Shown: piece after piece, positions 38,905 through 49,619 of the stretch | Numbering within the stretch: position 1 is the first letter of the stretch | How the letters are laid out: each line of letters starts with the position of its first letter | Origin: Nevskiaceae bacterium | GTDB taxonomy: Bacteria > Pseudomonadota > Gammaproteobacteria > Nevskiales > Nevskiaceae | DNA: 64,000 bases | Assembly (NCBI GenBank): GCA_008012115.1 | Contig: SSEB01000012.1 | Span: 206,668 to 270,667 of the forward strand | Direction of reading: 5' to 3' | The notes under the pieces: model-generated | What the model saw: only the letters and a program-made list of their open reading frames with translations | Database searches by the model: none | What the model was told of the DNA's origin: nothing | Translations under genes and position numbers: made by a program

Positions 38905-41583
38905 TTACTCGCCAGCCGGCTCGACCGCAGGTTCGGCCGTCGCCTCGCCCTCGCCTTCGTCGTCGGCCTGGATGCGATCGACGCTGACCAGGCGATCGCC
39001 ATCCACTGGCCGCATCAGGCGCACGCCCTGCGTGTTGCGGCCCATGGTGCGGACATCGGTGGTCTTGAAGCGGATCAGGTTGCCGCTCTCCGAGATCAGC
39101 ATCACCTGGTGGCCATCCTCGACCTCGATGGCGCCGATCAGGTTGCCGGTCTTGTCCGACAGCGCCTGCGCAATCACACCCATGCCGCCGCGCCCGCGCA
39201 GCGGGAACTGGTCGATGGGCGTGCGCTTGCCGTAGCCGTGCTCCGAGATCGTCAGGATGTCGCCCTGGCGTGCCACGATCAGCGCGATCACACGCGCCGC
39301 CGGCACGTCGGCCGTCGTCTCCTCGACCGCTTCGTCCAGCGCCGGCGCGCTGTCGTCGGCGCCGGCGTCGTCGGCCACCGCCTCGGAAGCGCGCACCAGG
39401 CGCATGCCGCGTACGCCAGTGGCGCCGCGCCCCATCGAACGCACGTCCTTCTCGTTGAAGCGGATCACGCGTCCGGCGTCGGAGAACAGCAGGATGTCGT
39501 TATCGCCGTTGGTCAGCGCCACGCCGACCAGTTCGTCGTCGGCGCGCAGGTCGACGGCGATGATGCCGTTGCTGCGGATGTTGGCGAAGGCGTCCAGCGG
39601 CGTCTTCTTGACCGTGCCGCGGCGCGTCGCCATGAAGATGTAGCGGCCGGCGAAGTCACCCTCGGCAAACCCCTTGATCGGCAGCACCGCGTTGATCTTT
39701 TCGCCCGCTTCCAGCGGCAGCAGGTTGACGAAGGGCCGGCCACGCGAGCCGCGGGAACCGGAGGGCAGTTCGAACACGCGCAGCTTGTAGGCCTTGCCAA
39801 GGCTGGAGAAGCACAGCAGCGTGTCGTGCGAATGCGCGACCCACAGGCTGTCGACGAAGTCCTCTTCCTTGGTCGCCGCCGCCAGCTTGCCGCGGCCGCC
39901 GCGCTTCTGCGCCTGGTATTCCTCCAGCGGCACGGTCTTGACGTAGCCCTCGTGCGAGAGCGTCACCACCATGTCCTGCGGCGGGATCAGGTCCTCGCGC
40001 GCGATGTTGAGCGCGGCGCCGGTGATCTCGGTGCGACGGGCGTCGCCGTACTGCTCCTTGATTTCCAGCAGCTCGGCGCGGATCACCGACAGCAAACGGG
40101 CATCGGAGCCGAGGATGTCGAGATAGTCGGCGATGGCTTCGAGCAGTTCCTTGAACTCCTCGTGGATCTTCTCCTGCTCCAGGCCGGTGAGGCGGTGCAG
40201 TCGCAGTTCCAGAATCGCCTGCGCCTGGGCTTCGGAGAGGCGGTAGCCGCCCTCGACCAGGCCGAATTCCGCCGCCAGGTCCGCCGGGCGCGAGGCATTC
40301 ATGCCGCTGCGCTCCAGCATCGCCACCACCGGGCCAGCGGCCCAGAGGCGTCCCATCAGGCCCTTCTTGGCCTCGGCCGGCGTCGGGCTGGTCTTGATCA
40401 GCTCGATCACCTCGTCGATGTTGGCCAGCGCGATCGATAGGCCTTCCAAGACATGGGCGCGCTCGCGCGCCTTGCGCAGCAGGTAGCGCGTGCGGCGCGT
40501 CACCACCTCGCGGCGATGACGCACGAAGATTTCCAGCAGCGACTTCAGCGACAGCGTGCGCGGCTGACCGTCGTCGATGGCCACCATGTTGATGCCGAAC
40601 ACGGTTTGCAGCTGCGTTTGCTGGAACAGGTTGTTGAGCACCACGTCGGCGTTCTCGCCGCGACGCAGCTCGATCACCATGCGCGTGCCGTCCTTGTCGG
40701 ATTCGTCGCGCAGTTCGGTGATGCCCTCGACCTTCTTGTCCTTGACCAGCTCGGCGATCTTCTCGAGCAGGCGCGCCTTGTTCACCTGGTACGGCAGCTC
40801 GGTGACGATGATCGCCTGCTTGTCGTTGCCAATGCTCTCGATCTCGGTGCGCGCACGCAGCACCACGCGGCCGCGGCCGGTGGCATAGGCGTCGACCAGC
40901 CCGTGCGCGTCGAGCAACAGCCCGGCGGTCGGGAAATCCGGTGCCGGGATCAGCTTCATCAGGCCGGCGAGATCGATCTGCGGATTGTCGATCAGGGCAA
41001 CGCAGCCATCGATCACTTCCGACAGGTTGTGCGGCGGAATGTTGGTGGCCATGCCCACGGCGATGCCCGAGCTGCCGTTGACCAGCAGGTTGGGAAAGCG
41101 CGTCGGCAGTACCGCCGGCTCCTGCTCGGAGCCGTCGTAGTTGGGGATGAAATCGACCGTCTCCTTGTCGATGTCCGCCAGCAGCTCGTGCGCCAGCCGG
41201 GTCATGCGGATTTCGGTGTAGCGCATCGCCGCCGGGTTGTCGCCGTCGACCGAGCCGAAGTTGCCCTGCCCGTCCACCAGCAGGTAGCGCAGCGAGAACG
41301 GCTGCGCCATGCGCACGATGGTGTCGTAGATCGCGCTGTCGCCGTGCGGGTGGTACTTACCCATCACGTCACCGACGATGCGCGCCGACTTCTTGAACGG
41401 CTTGTTGTAGTCGTTGCCCTGCTCGTGCATCGCAAACAGCGAGCGACGATGCACCGGCTTGAGGCCGTCGCGGGCATCGGGCAGCGCGCGTCCGACGATC
41501 ACGCTCATCGCGTAATCGAGGTAGCTGCGGCGCATCTCGTCTTCGAGATTGACGGAGAGAATTTCCTTGGCGAATTCGGTCAT
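38905..41583 (-). CDS. gyrA: DNA gyrase subunit A
   Basis: 892 residues. Catalytic Tyr122 in MRYTEIRMT; the quinolone-resistance region reads [12 protein letters not shown] with Ser83 and Asp87, the sensitive-type residues at E. coli numbering. The C-terminal beta-pinwheel has the GyrA box QKRGGRGK. I chose ATG 41583 ([12 protein letters not shown]); an in-frame start lies 12 bases upstream. It introduces negative supercoils with GyrB. Confidence 0.98.
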   Translation of the reverse strand: MTEFAKEILSVNLEDEMRRSYLDYAMSVIVGRALPDARDGLKPVHRRSLFAMHEQGNDYNKPFKKSARIVGDVMGKYHPHGDSAIYDTIVRMAQPFSLRYLLVDGQGNFGSVDGDNPAAMRYTEIRMTRLAHELLADIDKETVDFIPNYDGSEQEPAVLPTRFPNLLVNGSSGIAVGMATNIPPHNLSEVIDGCVALIDNPQIDLAGLMKLIPAPDFPTAGLLLDAHGLVDAYATGRGRVVLRARTEIESIGNDKQAIIVTELPYQVNKARLLEKIAELVKDKKVEGITELRDESDKDGTRMVIELRRGENADVVLNNLFQQTQLQTVFGINMVAIDDGQPRTLSLKSLLEIFVRHRREVVTRRTRYLLRKARERAHVLEGLSIALANIDEVIELIKTSPTPAEAKKGLMGRLWAAGPVVAMLERSGMNASRPADLAAEFGLVEGGYRLSEAQAQAILELRLHRLTGLEQEKIHEEFKELLEAIADYLDILGSDARLLSVIRAELLEIKEQYGDARRTEITGAALNIAREDLIPPQDMVVTLSHEGYVKTVPLEEYQAQKRGGRGKLAAATKEEDFVDSLWVAHSHDTLLCFSSLGKAYKLRVFELPSGSRGSRGRPFVNLLPLEAGEKINAVLPIKGFAEGDFAGRYIFMATRRGTVKKTPLDAFANIRSNGIIAVDLRADDELVGVALTNGDNDILLFSDAGRVIRFNEKDVRSMGRGATGVRGMRLVRASEAVADDAGADDSAPALDEAVEETTADVPAARVIALIVARQGDILTISEHGYGKRTPIDQFPLRGRGGMGVIAQALSDKTGNLIGAIEVEDGHQVMLISESGNLIRFKTTDVRTMGRNTQGVRLMRPVDGDRLVSVDRIQADDEGEGEATAEPAVEPAGE

Positions 41584-41705
41584 GGGCTCAGCCAAGGCCG
41601 CGGTCGGCGCGGCCTCAAGGTTTGATGGAGTAATGGATTATTTTTGTTCACGAAATTTTAACACACAGGGGTTCGGAAATGAGTCTTTTCCGAAGCCTCC
41701 CGCCT

Positions 41706-41819
41706 GCCACCCGCTCGGGTGCTTTTCCCAGGCAAAATTGAGATTATTTATTTATTATTTTTATATTCATTAGATCAATAATAACAACCATCAGCCGCTG
41801 AGAAACCCCAGCGGGTGAC
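41706..41819. repeat. 114-bp palindromic intergenic element, copy 7
   Basis: Ends GCCACCCGCT (41706-41715) and AGCGGGTGAC (41810-41819). Core 41740-41785 is nearly all A/T and closes AATAACAAC. It begins 14 bp after the mtnA stop. The remaining part of the 250-bp gyrA-mtnA gap (41584-41705) should hold the gyrA promoter; a TAAAAT -10 candidate lies at 41656-41661, but I see no matching -35. Confidence 0.86.
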
Positions 41820-41833
41820 GGCCTGCGCGGCGC

Positions 41834-42835
<1,002 letters not shown>

Positions 42836-42887
42836 GTTCGGCTCGGGTAAAATCGGAGGCGAATTCTAACCATCCCTTGATTTCCTT

Positions 42888-44198
42888 ATGCAGATCGATC
42901 TGCTCGTGGTTCCGCGCTGGCTGGTGCCGGTGGAGCCTGCCGGCGTGGTGCTCGAACAACAGGCGATGGCCGTCGACGACGGCCGCATCGTCGCGATCCT
43001 GCCCGCCGACGAGGCGCGGCGCAGCTTCCAGGCGCGCGAGATCCTGGAGCTGCCGCGTCACGCGGTGATGCCGGGCCTGGTCAATGCCCACGCGCACAGC
43101 GCCATGTCGCTGCTGCGCGGCATCGCCGACGACCTGCCGCTGATGGACTGGCTGCAAGGCCACATCTGGCCGGCCGAGGGCACGCATGTCAGCCCCGCGT
43201 TCTGCGAGGACGGCGTGCGCCTGGCCGCCGCCGAGATGATTCGTGGCGGCACCACCTGCGTCAACGACATGTATTTCTTTCCGAATGCCAGCGCCAAGGT
43301 GGCACAGGAGACCGGCCTGCGCATGAGCGTCGGCCTGGTCGTGCTGGACTTCCCCTCGGCTTGGGCGCAGAGCGCCGACGAGTACATCCACAAGGGCCTG
43401 GAAGTGCACGACGCGCTCAAGGGCAACCCGCTGGTGCGCACGGTGTTTGCGCCGCATGCGCCCTACACCGTCTCCGACGCGCCGCTGCGCCGCATCCGCC
43501 AGTACGCCAACGAGCTGGGCATCGGCATTCACATGCACGTCCATGAGACGGCATTCGAAGTCGCCGATGCGCTGGCCAAAACCGGCAAGCGCCCCTGGCA
43601 GCGGCTGAAGGAACTGGATCTGCTCGGACCGGATTTCATCGCCGTGCACATGACCCAGCTCACCGATGCCGAGATCGCCGAGGCGGCGCAGTTCGGCGTC
43701 AGCGTCGCCCACTGTCCGGAATCCAATCTCAAGCTGGCCAGCGGCTTCGCGCCGGTGCACAAGCTGCTGCAGGCCGGCGTCAATGTCGCCATCGGCACCG
43801 ACGGCGCCGCCAGCAACAACGACCTCGACCTGCTCGCCGAAACCCGCAGCGCCGCGCTGATCGCCAAGGCCGTGGCCGGTGATGCGCAGGCGCTGCCGGC
43901 GACGCAGGCGCTGCACCTGGCGACGCTGGGCGGCGCCAGGGCGCTGGGCCTGGAGAGCGAATTCGGCTCCCTGGTGAAAGGCAAATCGGCCGACTTCATC
44001 GCCGTCGACCTGTCGGCGGCCAACACACAGCCGACGTACAACGTCCTGTCGGCCCTGGTCTACGCCGCCGGCCGCGAGCAGATCAGCGATGTTTTCGTCG
44101 CCGGTCGCGCGCTGATGCGCGAGCGGCGACTGACCGCGCTCGACGAGGCCGCCGTGCTGGCGCGCGCACAGGAATGGCAGCAGAGAATCCGCGCATGA
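42888..44198 (+). CDS. mtaD: 5-methylthioadenosine / S-adenosylhomocysteine deaminase
   Basis: 436-residue amidohydrolase. Metal ligands: NAHAHSAMSLLRG, HMHVHETAFEV, VAHCPESNLKL and the Asp in IGTDGAASNNDLDL. In Pseudomonas the equivalent enzyme deaminates methylthioadenosine to methylthioinosine, feeding MtnA after phosphorolysis; the adjacent mtnA fits that route. First of a plus-strand run coupled by ATGA to ubiG. Confidence 0.92.
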   Translation: MQIDLLVVPRWLVPVEPAGVVLEQQAMAVDDGRIVAILPADEARRSFQAREILELPRHAVMPGLVNAHAHSAMSLLRGIADDLPLMDWLQGHIWPAEGTHVSPAFCEDGVRLAAAEMIRGGTTCVNDMYFFPNASAKVAQETGLRMSVGLVVLDFPSAWAQSADEYIHKGLEVHDALKGNPLVRTVFAPHAPYTVSDAPLRRIRQYANELGIGIHMHVHETAFEVADALAKTGKRPWQRLKELDLLGPDFIAVHMTQLTDAEIAEAAQFGVSVAHCPESNLKLASGFAPVHKLLQAGVNVAIGTDGAASNNDLDLLAETRSAALIAKAVAGDAQALPATQALHLATLGGARALGLESEFGSLVKGKSADFIAVDLSAANTQPTYNVLSALVYAAGREQISDVFVAGRALMRERRLTALDEAAVLARAQEWQQRIRA

Positions 44199-44899
44199 AC
44201 GCCAACGTCGATCACGAGGAAATCGCCCGCTTCGGCAAGCTCGCCGCCACCTGGTGGGACCCGCGCGGCGAGATGGGGCCGCTGCACAGCATCAACCCGC
44301 CGCGCGTGCGCTACATCGAGCAGTGCGCCGGCGGCCTCCAGGGCAAGCGCACGCTCGACGTCGGCTGCGGCGGCGGCATCCTCACCGAGGCCCTGGCCGC
44401 GCGTGGCGCCGAAGCCACCGGCATCGACCTCGCCGAAGCCTCGCTGGAAGTGGCGCGCCTGCACGGCCTGGAATCCGGCGTGAAGGCGCACTACCGCAAG
44501 GTGCCGGCCGAGCAGCTTGCGCAGGAGATGCCCGGCGCCTTCGACCTCGTCTGCTGTCTGGAAATGCTGGAGCACGTACCGGATCCGGCGCAGACCGTCG
44601 CTGCCTGCGCCCGACTCACCGCGCCTGGCGGCACCCTGGTGTTCTCGACCATCAACCGCAATCCCAAGGCCTATGCGCTGACCATTCTCGGCGCGGAATA
44701 CGTGATGAACCTGATCCCGCGCGGCACGCACGACTACGCCAAGTTCATCCGGCCCTCGGAGCTGGCGCAGTGGGCACGCGGCGCCGGGCTCGAGGTGGTC
44801 GGCATGAAGGGCCTGCGTTACAACCCGTTGAGCAAATCGGCGGGCCTGACCGACAACGTCGACGTCAACTACCTGATGCACTGCCGGAAGCCGGCATGA
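44195..44899 (+). CDS. ubiG: Ubiquinone biosynthesis O-methyltransferase
   Basis: Performs both O-methylations in ubiquinone synthesis. It is 234 residues. SAM motif LDVGCGGGILTEALA; FGKLAATWWDPRGEMGPLH and FSTINRNPKAYALTILGAEY are UbiG-specific. Start at 44195 overlaps the mtaD stop; its stop overlaps the next start (ATGA). Confidence 0.95.
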   Translation: MNANVDHEEIARFGKLAATWWDPRGEMGPLHSINPPRVRYIEQCAGGLQGKRTLDVGCGGGILTEALAARGAEATGIDLAEASLEVARLHGLESGVKAHYRKVPAEQLAQEMPGAFDLVCCLEMLEHVPDPAQTVAACARLTAPGGTLVFSTINRNPKAYALTILGAEYVMNLIPRGTHDYAKFIRPSELAQWARGAGLEVVGMKGLRYNPLSKSAGLTDNVDVNYLMHCRKPA

Positions 44900-45564
44900 G
44901 CTGGCGCGTGCGCGGCGTGCTGTTCGATCTCGACGGCACGCTGGTCGATACCGCGCCGGACCTGGGCGGCGCCGCCAACCACGTCCGCGCCCAGCTCGGT
45001 CTGCCGCCCCTGCCGCTCGACGATTACCGGCCCGTGGCCTCGGCCGGCGCGCGCGGGCTGCTGGGCAAGGCGCTGGGCATCGGGCCCGACCACGCGGATT
45101 TTCCGCGGCATCGCGATGCCTTCCTCGCGCACTACCGCGCCAATCTCAGCAAGGCCTCGCGCCTGTTCGACGGCATGGACGCGCTGCTGCGGGCGCTGGA
45201 AGCGCAGGGCATCCGCTGGGGCGTCGTCACCAACAAGCCGTCGTGGCTGACCAAGCCGCTGCTCGAGGAACTGAACCTGCAGACGCGCAGCGCCTGCGAC
45301 ATCAGCGCCGATGAAGTGCCCCGGGCCAAGCCGGCGCCGGACGGCATCCTGCGCGCCTGCGAACGGCTGGGCCTGGCGCCCGCGGACGGCGTCTACGTCG
45401 GCGACGACAAGCGCGACATCGATGCCGGACGCGCCGCCGGGATGAAGACCGTCGCCGCGGACTGGGGCTATCTTGGCGACAACGGCCCCATCACATCCTG
45501 GGGAGCGGACGTGATCGCCGCCACGCCGGCCGCACTCGCCGGCCTGATCGGCGTGGCGCTATAG
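44896..45564 (+). CDS. mupP: HAD phosphatase, MupP / phosphoglycolate phosphatase-like
   Basis: 222 residues with HAD motifs LFDLDGTLVDTAPDL, VVTNKPSWL, and VGDDKRDIDAGRAAG. It sits directly after ubiG, the position of MupP (N-acetylmuramate-6-phosphate phosphatase of the cell-wall recycling bypass) in Pseudomonas. Sequence alone does not separate it from Gph, so the symbol rests on synteny. Confidence 0.82.
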   Translation: MSWRVRGVLFDLDGTLVDTAPDLGGAANHVRAQLGLPPLPLDDYRPVASAGARGLLGKALGIGPDHADFPRHRDAFLAHYRANLSKASRLFDGMDALLRALEAQGIRWGVVTNKPSWLTKPLLEELNLQTRSACDISADEVPRAKPAPDGILRACERLGLAPADGVYVGDDKRDIDAGRAAGMKTVAADWGYLGDNGPITSWGADVIAATPAALAGLIGVAL

Positions 45565-45593
45565 TCGGGACACCCACCCTCACCCGGACCGGC

Positions 45594-47231
45594 ATGGCCG
45601 TCTCCGTGAATCTCGACAGCCTGGCCGGCACCGCCGATTTCCTGCGCGGCAAGGCCAATCGCTACGCCTGGTTCGGACTGGTCGTAGCCATCGCCGCGCT
45701 GGCCATCGCCAATGGCCTTGCGGCCTACCAGGGATCGGGCGAGATCAACACGGCATCGATCCTCGCGGCGCAGCGTGGCAATCCCGCGCTGTGGCTGCTC
45801 GACGTGATGCCCCTGCTGTTCCTGGCCTGGGGCCAGCAGATCGGCATGCTCATGGCCTACCACGCCGGCGCGATGCTGTTCGACGAGACGCGCGCGCTGC
45901 GCGATCAGGCGCAGGCGCTGGAATACCAGCTTGAGCGCCACGCAGCCGCACCCGCGCTCACCGATCTGCCCGGCCAGCGCAGCTTCGCCGCCAAGCTGAC
46001 TCGCACCCTGCTGCGCCGCGCCGGCGAAGGCGGTCACTGCGCGGTGCTGGCCATCGACACGCAGCGCTACCACGAAATCGCCCTGGCCCGGGGCGAGGCG
46101 GCCGCACGCGAATTCATCGATCAGGTCGCCGGCCGGCTGCGCAGCGCCCTCGACGAGCATTGCGTGCTCGGCCACTTCGGCTACGACGACTTCGCCGTGC
46201 TGGTACGCCATGCGAGCGACGAGGCGGCGGTGCTGGCCGTCGCGCGCCGCGTGCAACTGGCGTTGGACACACCGCTGACACTGCAGCGCCAGGCCATGAG
46301 CCTGCGCAGCAGCGTCGGCATCGCCATCCATCCGCAGCATGGCGACGACGCCGACGCCCTGATCCGCCATGCCGAAACCGCCAAATATGCGGCCACGGCC
46401 GAGGGCCGCGAGTTCCTGATCTACGATGCCGCGCTCGACGATGCGCGCAGCGAGACGCCGCGGCTGGCGGCGGAGCTGCACGCGGCCCTGGATCACCAGG
46501 GACTCGTGCTCGATGCCGTCGAGCAGCACCCGCTGCGCGAGGGCGCGCAACCGCCGCGACAGCGCCTGCAACTGTGCTGGCCGCATCCGCGACGCGGCCC
46601 GCTCGAGCAGGCCGCCTTCATCGATCTTCCCAGCCGCAGCAGCCTGGTCCATGCCCTCACGCTCTGGCAACTGCAGGAAGCCTGCACGACGTTGCTGGCC
46701 CTGCGCCGCGACCGCCACCCGCAGGCGCGCCTGAGCCTGCGTCTCGCCGCCGCCGCTTTCACCGATCTGCCGCTGACCCGGATCCTGCTCGGACTGCTGC
46801 GCGCCCACGACCTGCCCGCCGAGGCGCTGACGCTGGAACTGCGCGAATCGGCACTGACCCGCGCGCCGGCCGCGGCCCCCGAGCAGCTGCTGGCCCTGCG
46901 CGACGCCGGCCTGCATCTCTGCCTTTGCGGCATCGGCCGGCCGGGCGCCGCACCCGCCAGCCTGCTGCATTTTTCCATCGACGAGGCGCGGCTGGCGCCG
47001 GAGCTGCTGAGTCTTGCCGTGCAGCGCCCGGCGGCGCGCGAACTGCTGACGTCCACCATCGCCCAGCTCAAGCAGCTCGGCGCCACCGTGACCATCAGCG
47101 GCGCCGATACACCCGCGCTGCTGGCGCTGGCGCAGTCCAGCGGCGCCGACTATGTCGAAGGACATGCCCTGCCCGTCGTGCCGTCTTCCGTGCCAAGCCC
47201 CGACAGCGCATTGGCAGCCTCACCCGCTTGA
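45594..47231 (+). CDS. Membrane protein with degenerate GGDEF and EAL domains
   Basis: 545 residues: two membrane segments (about 25-44 and 62-87), a short coiled linker, a GGDEF-like domain (about 120-275) where the active loop reads FGYDDFAVL instead of GG(D/E)EF, then an EAL-like domain. The EAL motif is missing and only late hallmarks such as TLELRESAL and GADYVEGHALP remain. Probably catalytically inactive for c-di-GMP synthesis and breakdown; it could be a binding or scaffold protein. Its last codons and stop lie inside a 114-bp repeat. Confidence 0.8.
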   Translation: MAVSVNLDSLAGTADFLRGKANRYAWFGLVVAIAALAIANGLAAYQGSGEINTASILAAQRGNPALWLLDVMPLLFLAWGQQIGMLMAYHAGAMLFDETRALRDQAQALEYQLERHAAAPALTDLPGQRSFAAKLTRTLLRRAGEGGHCAVLAIDTQRYHEIALARGEAAAREFIDQVAGRLRSALDEHCVLGHFGYDDFAVLVRHASDEAAVLAVARRVQLALDTPLTLQRQAMSLRSSVGIAIHPQHGDDADALIRHAETAKYAATAEGREFLIYDAALDDARSETPRLAAELHAALDHQGLVLDAVEQHPLREGAQPPRQRLQLCWPHPRRGPLEQAAFIDLPSRSSLVHALTLWQLQEACTTLLALRRDRHPQARLSLRLAAAAFTDLPLTRILLGLLRAHDLPAEALTLELRESALTRAPAAAPEQLLALRDAGLHLCLCGIGRPGAAPASLLHFSIDEARLAPELLSLAVQRPAARELLTSTIAQLKQLGATVTISGADTPALLALAQSSGADYVEGHALPVVPSSVPSPDSALAASPA

Positions 47232-47332
47232 CGGCATACTGACGCCGGACCTGTTATATAATATTTTACGATTTAAAATTTATATAATAATTAATAACAA
47301 TTCCGGACCGCCTTGCCGTGACAGCGGGTGGC
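47219..47332. repeat. 114-bp palindromic intergenic element, copy 8
   Basis: Ends CTCACCCGCT (47219-47228) and AGCGGGTGGC (47323-47332). Core 47253-47298 opens GTTATATAATATTTTA and closes with a near-complement ending AATAAC. Its left end overlaps the final codons of the GGDEF/EAL gene, supplying Ser-Pro-Ala and the TGA at 47229-47231; the right end is 34 bp before the yciK start. Confidence 0.86.
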
Positions 47333-47366
47333 GCCGACGGGCCCCTTACGAGCGATCACCAGTCCC

Positions 47367-48113
47367 ATGTCCTTCTCCCTGCCGCGCGACTACACCCCCA
47401 AGCACCGCCTGCTGAAAGACCGGGTGATCCTGGTCACCGGTGCCGGCGACGGCCTGGGCAAGGCGGCAGCGCTGGCCTGCGCCGGTCTGGGCGCCACCGT
47501 GGTCCTGCTCGGCCGCACGGTGCCCAAGCTGGAGCAGGTCTACGACGCCATCGAGCGCGGCGGCGGCGCCACGCCGGCGATCTACCCGATGAACCTGGCC
47601 GGCGCCTCCTGGAACGAATACCAGCAACTGGCCGACACGCTGGAGCGCGAATTCGGCCGGCTCGACGGCCTGCTGCACTGCGCCGCGCACTTCAAGGCCT
47701 TCGCGGCGCTCGACGACCTCGAACCGCGCGAATGGGTGGAGAGCCTGCAGGTGAACCTGACCGCGGCCTACACCATGACGCGCCTGTGCCTGCCGCTGCT
47801 GCGCCGCAGTGCCGACGCCTCGGTGGTATTCACCAGCGCCGCCAGCGGCCGCGAGGCCAAGCCCTTCCACGGTGTCTACGGCATCGCCAAGGCGGCGCTG
47901 GAGGCGATGATGAAAACCTGGGCGCAGGAGACCGAACTGGAACCGGGCCTGCGCTTCAACAGCTTCGACCCCGGTCCCTTGCGCACCGGCCTGCGCCTGA
48001 AGGGCTATCCGGGCGATGTCATCGACAAGGTGCCGCCGCCGGAAAGCGCGGTGCCGGCGCTGCTGTGGCTGCTGGGACCGGACAGCCGCGGCGTCAGCGG
48101 CCGGGCGCTCTGA
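47367..48113 (+). CDS. yciK: YciK-type short-chain dehydrogenase/reductase
   Basis: 248 residues. Cofactor motif LVTGAGDGLGKAAALACAG and active site YGIAKAALEAMMKTWA (Tyr/Lys), plus HCAAHFKAFAALDDL. YciK homologues lie after mupP/ubiG in pseudomonads, and the same neighbours are here except for the GGDEF/EAL gene and a repeat. Physiological substrate unknown. Start at 47367 matches the family (MSFSLPRDYTPKHRLLKD). Confidence 0.9.
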   Translation: MSFSLPRDYTPKHRLLKDRVILVTGAGDGLGKAAALACAGLGATVVLLGRTVPKLEQVYDAIERGGGATPAIYPMNLAGASWNEYQQLADTLEREFGRLDGLLHCAAHFKAFAALDDLEPREWVESLQVNLTAAYTMTRLCLPLLRRSADASVVFTSAASGREAKPFHGVYGIAKAALEAMMKTWAQETELEPGLRFNSFDPGPLRTGLRLKGYPGDVIDKVPPPESAVPALLWLLGPDSRGVSGRAL

Positions 48114-48126
48114 GCCGCGTGCGGTT

Positions 48127-48912
48127 TCAGTCGCGTCGCGGGCGCCGCTTCTCGGGCGCCGTGACGGCCTCTTCCAGGCCGACCGCTTTGAGCAAGGCCT
48201 TGAGCTCGGCCGGCGTCGCCTCGCGACAACCGCCGGTCTTGATGCCGCGGCCGAGTTCGATCGGGCCGTAGCTGACGCGGATCAGGCGGGACACCTGCAG
48301 GCCCTGCGACTCGAACAGGCGCCGCACCTCGCGGTTGCGGCCCTCGCGCAGGGTCACGCGATACCACTGGTTGGCGCCGTCGCCGTCCTCGTTCTCGCCC
48401 GCTTCGAGCGTGTCGAAGTGCGCGAGGCCATCGTCCAGTTCGACGCCGTTGACCAGGCGCTCGGCGATTTCCTCCGTCATCTCGCCCAGCACGCGCACCG
48501 CGTACTCGCGGCTGATCTCGAAGCTGGGATGCGTCAACCGCCGCGCCAGCTCGCCATGATTGGTCAGCAACAGCAGGCCGGAGGTGTTGATGTCGAGACG
48601 GCCGACGGCGATCCAGCGGCCGGATTCGAGTTCCGGCAGCTTGCGGAACACCGTGCGGCGCCCCTCGGGATCTTCACGCGTCACCAGCTCGCCGACGCGC
48701 TTGCGGTAGAGCAGCACCCGTATCGCTTCCGTCTTGCGCGACAGCCGCACCGGCTTGCCATCAACGCGCACGCGGTCGTTGTGGTCGATCTTCTGGCCGA
48801 TCTCCGCGGGGCGGCCGTTGACGGTGATGCGCCCCTCGGCGATCCACTGCTCGATATGCCGGCGCGAAGCCACGCCGGCAGAGGCCAATACCTTCTGGAT
48901 GCGGTCGCTCAA
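48127..48912 (-). CDS. rluB: 23S rRNA pseudouridine(2605) synthase
   Basis: 261 residues: an N-terminal S4 domain (KVLASAGVASRRHIEQWI), then the RsuA-type catalytic block VGRLDINTSGLLLLTN with the active aspartate, and VTLREGRNREVRRLFESQG. The C-terminus is short and basic. It is coupled to scpB by a 4-bp overlap, the scpA-scpB-rluB order. Confidence 0.93.
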   Translation of the reverse strand: MSDRIQKVLASAGVASRRHIEQWIAEGRITVNGRPAEIGQKIDHNDRVRVDGKPVRLSRKTEAIRVLLYRKRVGELVTREDPEGRRTVFRKLPELESGRWIAVGRLDINTSGLLLLTNHGELARRLTHPSFEISREYAVRVLGEMTEEIAERLVNGVELDDGLAHFDTLEAGENEDGDGANQWYRVTLREGRNREVRRLFESQGLQVSRLIRVSYGPIELGRGIKTGGCREATPAELKALLKAVGLEEAVTAPEKRRPRRD

Positions 48913-49619
48913 TGCAGCGTCGCCTCTGCGGGCGCCGCGTCCCCGACCGGCGCCGCCGCGACTTCCCCTTCGGCGCCCGCTGCGCCCACCGCCGCGTCGG
49001 CACCGGCGCCCAGCTTGAGCAGGGCCGCCTCGAGTTGCGCGGGATCCTTGATCTCCGGCAGCGAGGGCAGATCATCCAGCGACTTCAGATTGAATTCGTC
49101 GAGGAACTGCGGCGTGGTGCCGAACAGCGAGGGACGGCCCGGCACTTCCTTCTGGCCAACTTCGCGGATCCAGCCGCGCTCCAGCAGGGTGCGGATGATG
49201 TTGGGCGACAGCGCCACCCCGCGCACCTCCTCGATCTCGCCGCGCGTGATCGGCTGTCGGTAGCAGACCAGGGCCAGGGTTTCGAGCAGCGCACGGGACA
49301 GCTTCGGCGGCTTCTCCTGCCACAGGCGGCTGACCCACTCGGCGTAGTCGCGGCGGACCTGGATGCGGTAGCCGCTGGCGACTTCCTGCAACTCCGCCGC
49401 GCGGCCACTGAGGCTGGAAGCCAGGCGCTCCAGCGCTTCGCGGATGTCCTTCTTGCCGACGCCCAGGTCCGCCGCCAGCAGGCGGTACAACTGCTCCAGC
49501 GACAGCGCCTGCTCAGAGGCCAGCAGCAGCGCCTCGAGGATTTTCTCCAGCTTGTCGTAGCGGCTCTCGTCGGGCGTTTCCTGCGCCAGCACCGGCGCTT
49601 CTTCAGTCGGTTCGGTCAT
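48909..49619 (-). CDS. scpB: Segregation and condensation protein B
   Basis: About 236 residues of tandem winged helices. KILEALLLASEQALSLEQL, ETLALVCYRQPITRGEIEEVRG-type signature and FGTTPQFLDEFNLKSLDDLP are present. It binds ScpA and SMC to compact DNA. The start at 49619 lies 17 bases inside the scpA 3' end. The C-terminal tail is Ala/Gly-rich and poorly conserved. Confidence 0.94.
   Translation of the reverse strand: MTEPTEEAPVLAQETPDESRYDKLEKILEALLLASEQALSLEQLYRLLAADLGVGKKDIREALERLASSLSGRAAELQEVASGYRIQVRRDYAEWVSRLWQEKPPKLSRALLETLALVCYRQPITRGEIEEVRGVALSPNIIRTLLERGWIREVGQKEVPGRPSLFGTTPQFLDEFNLKSLDDLPSLPEIKDPAQLEAALLKLGAGADAAVGAAGAEGEVAAAPVGDAAPAEATLH

Noticed and set aside
41656..41661. 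TAAAAT as the gyrA -10 element
   Set aside because: No recognisable -35 at the right distance, so I mention it but do not list a promoter.
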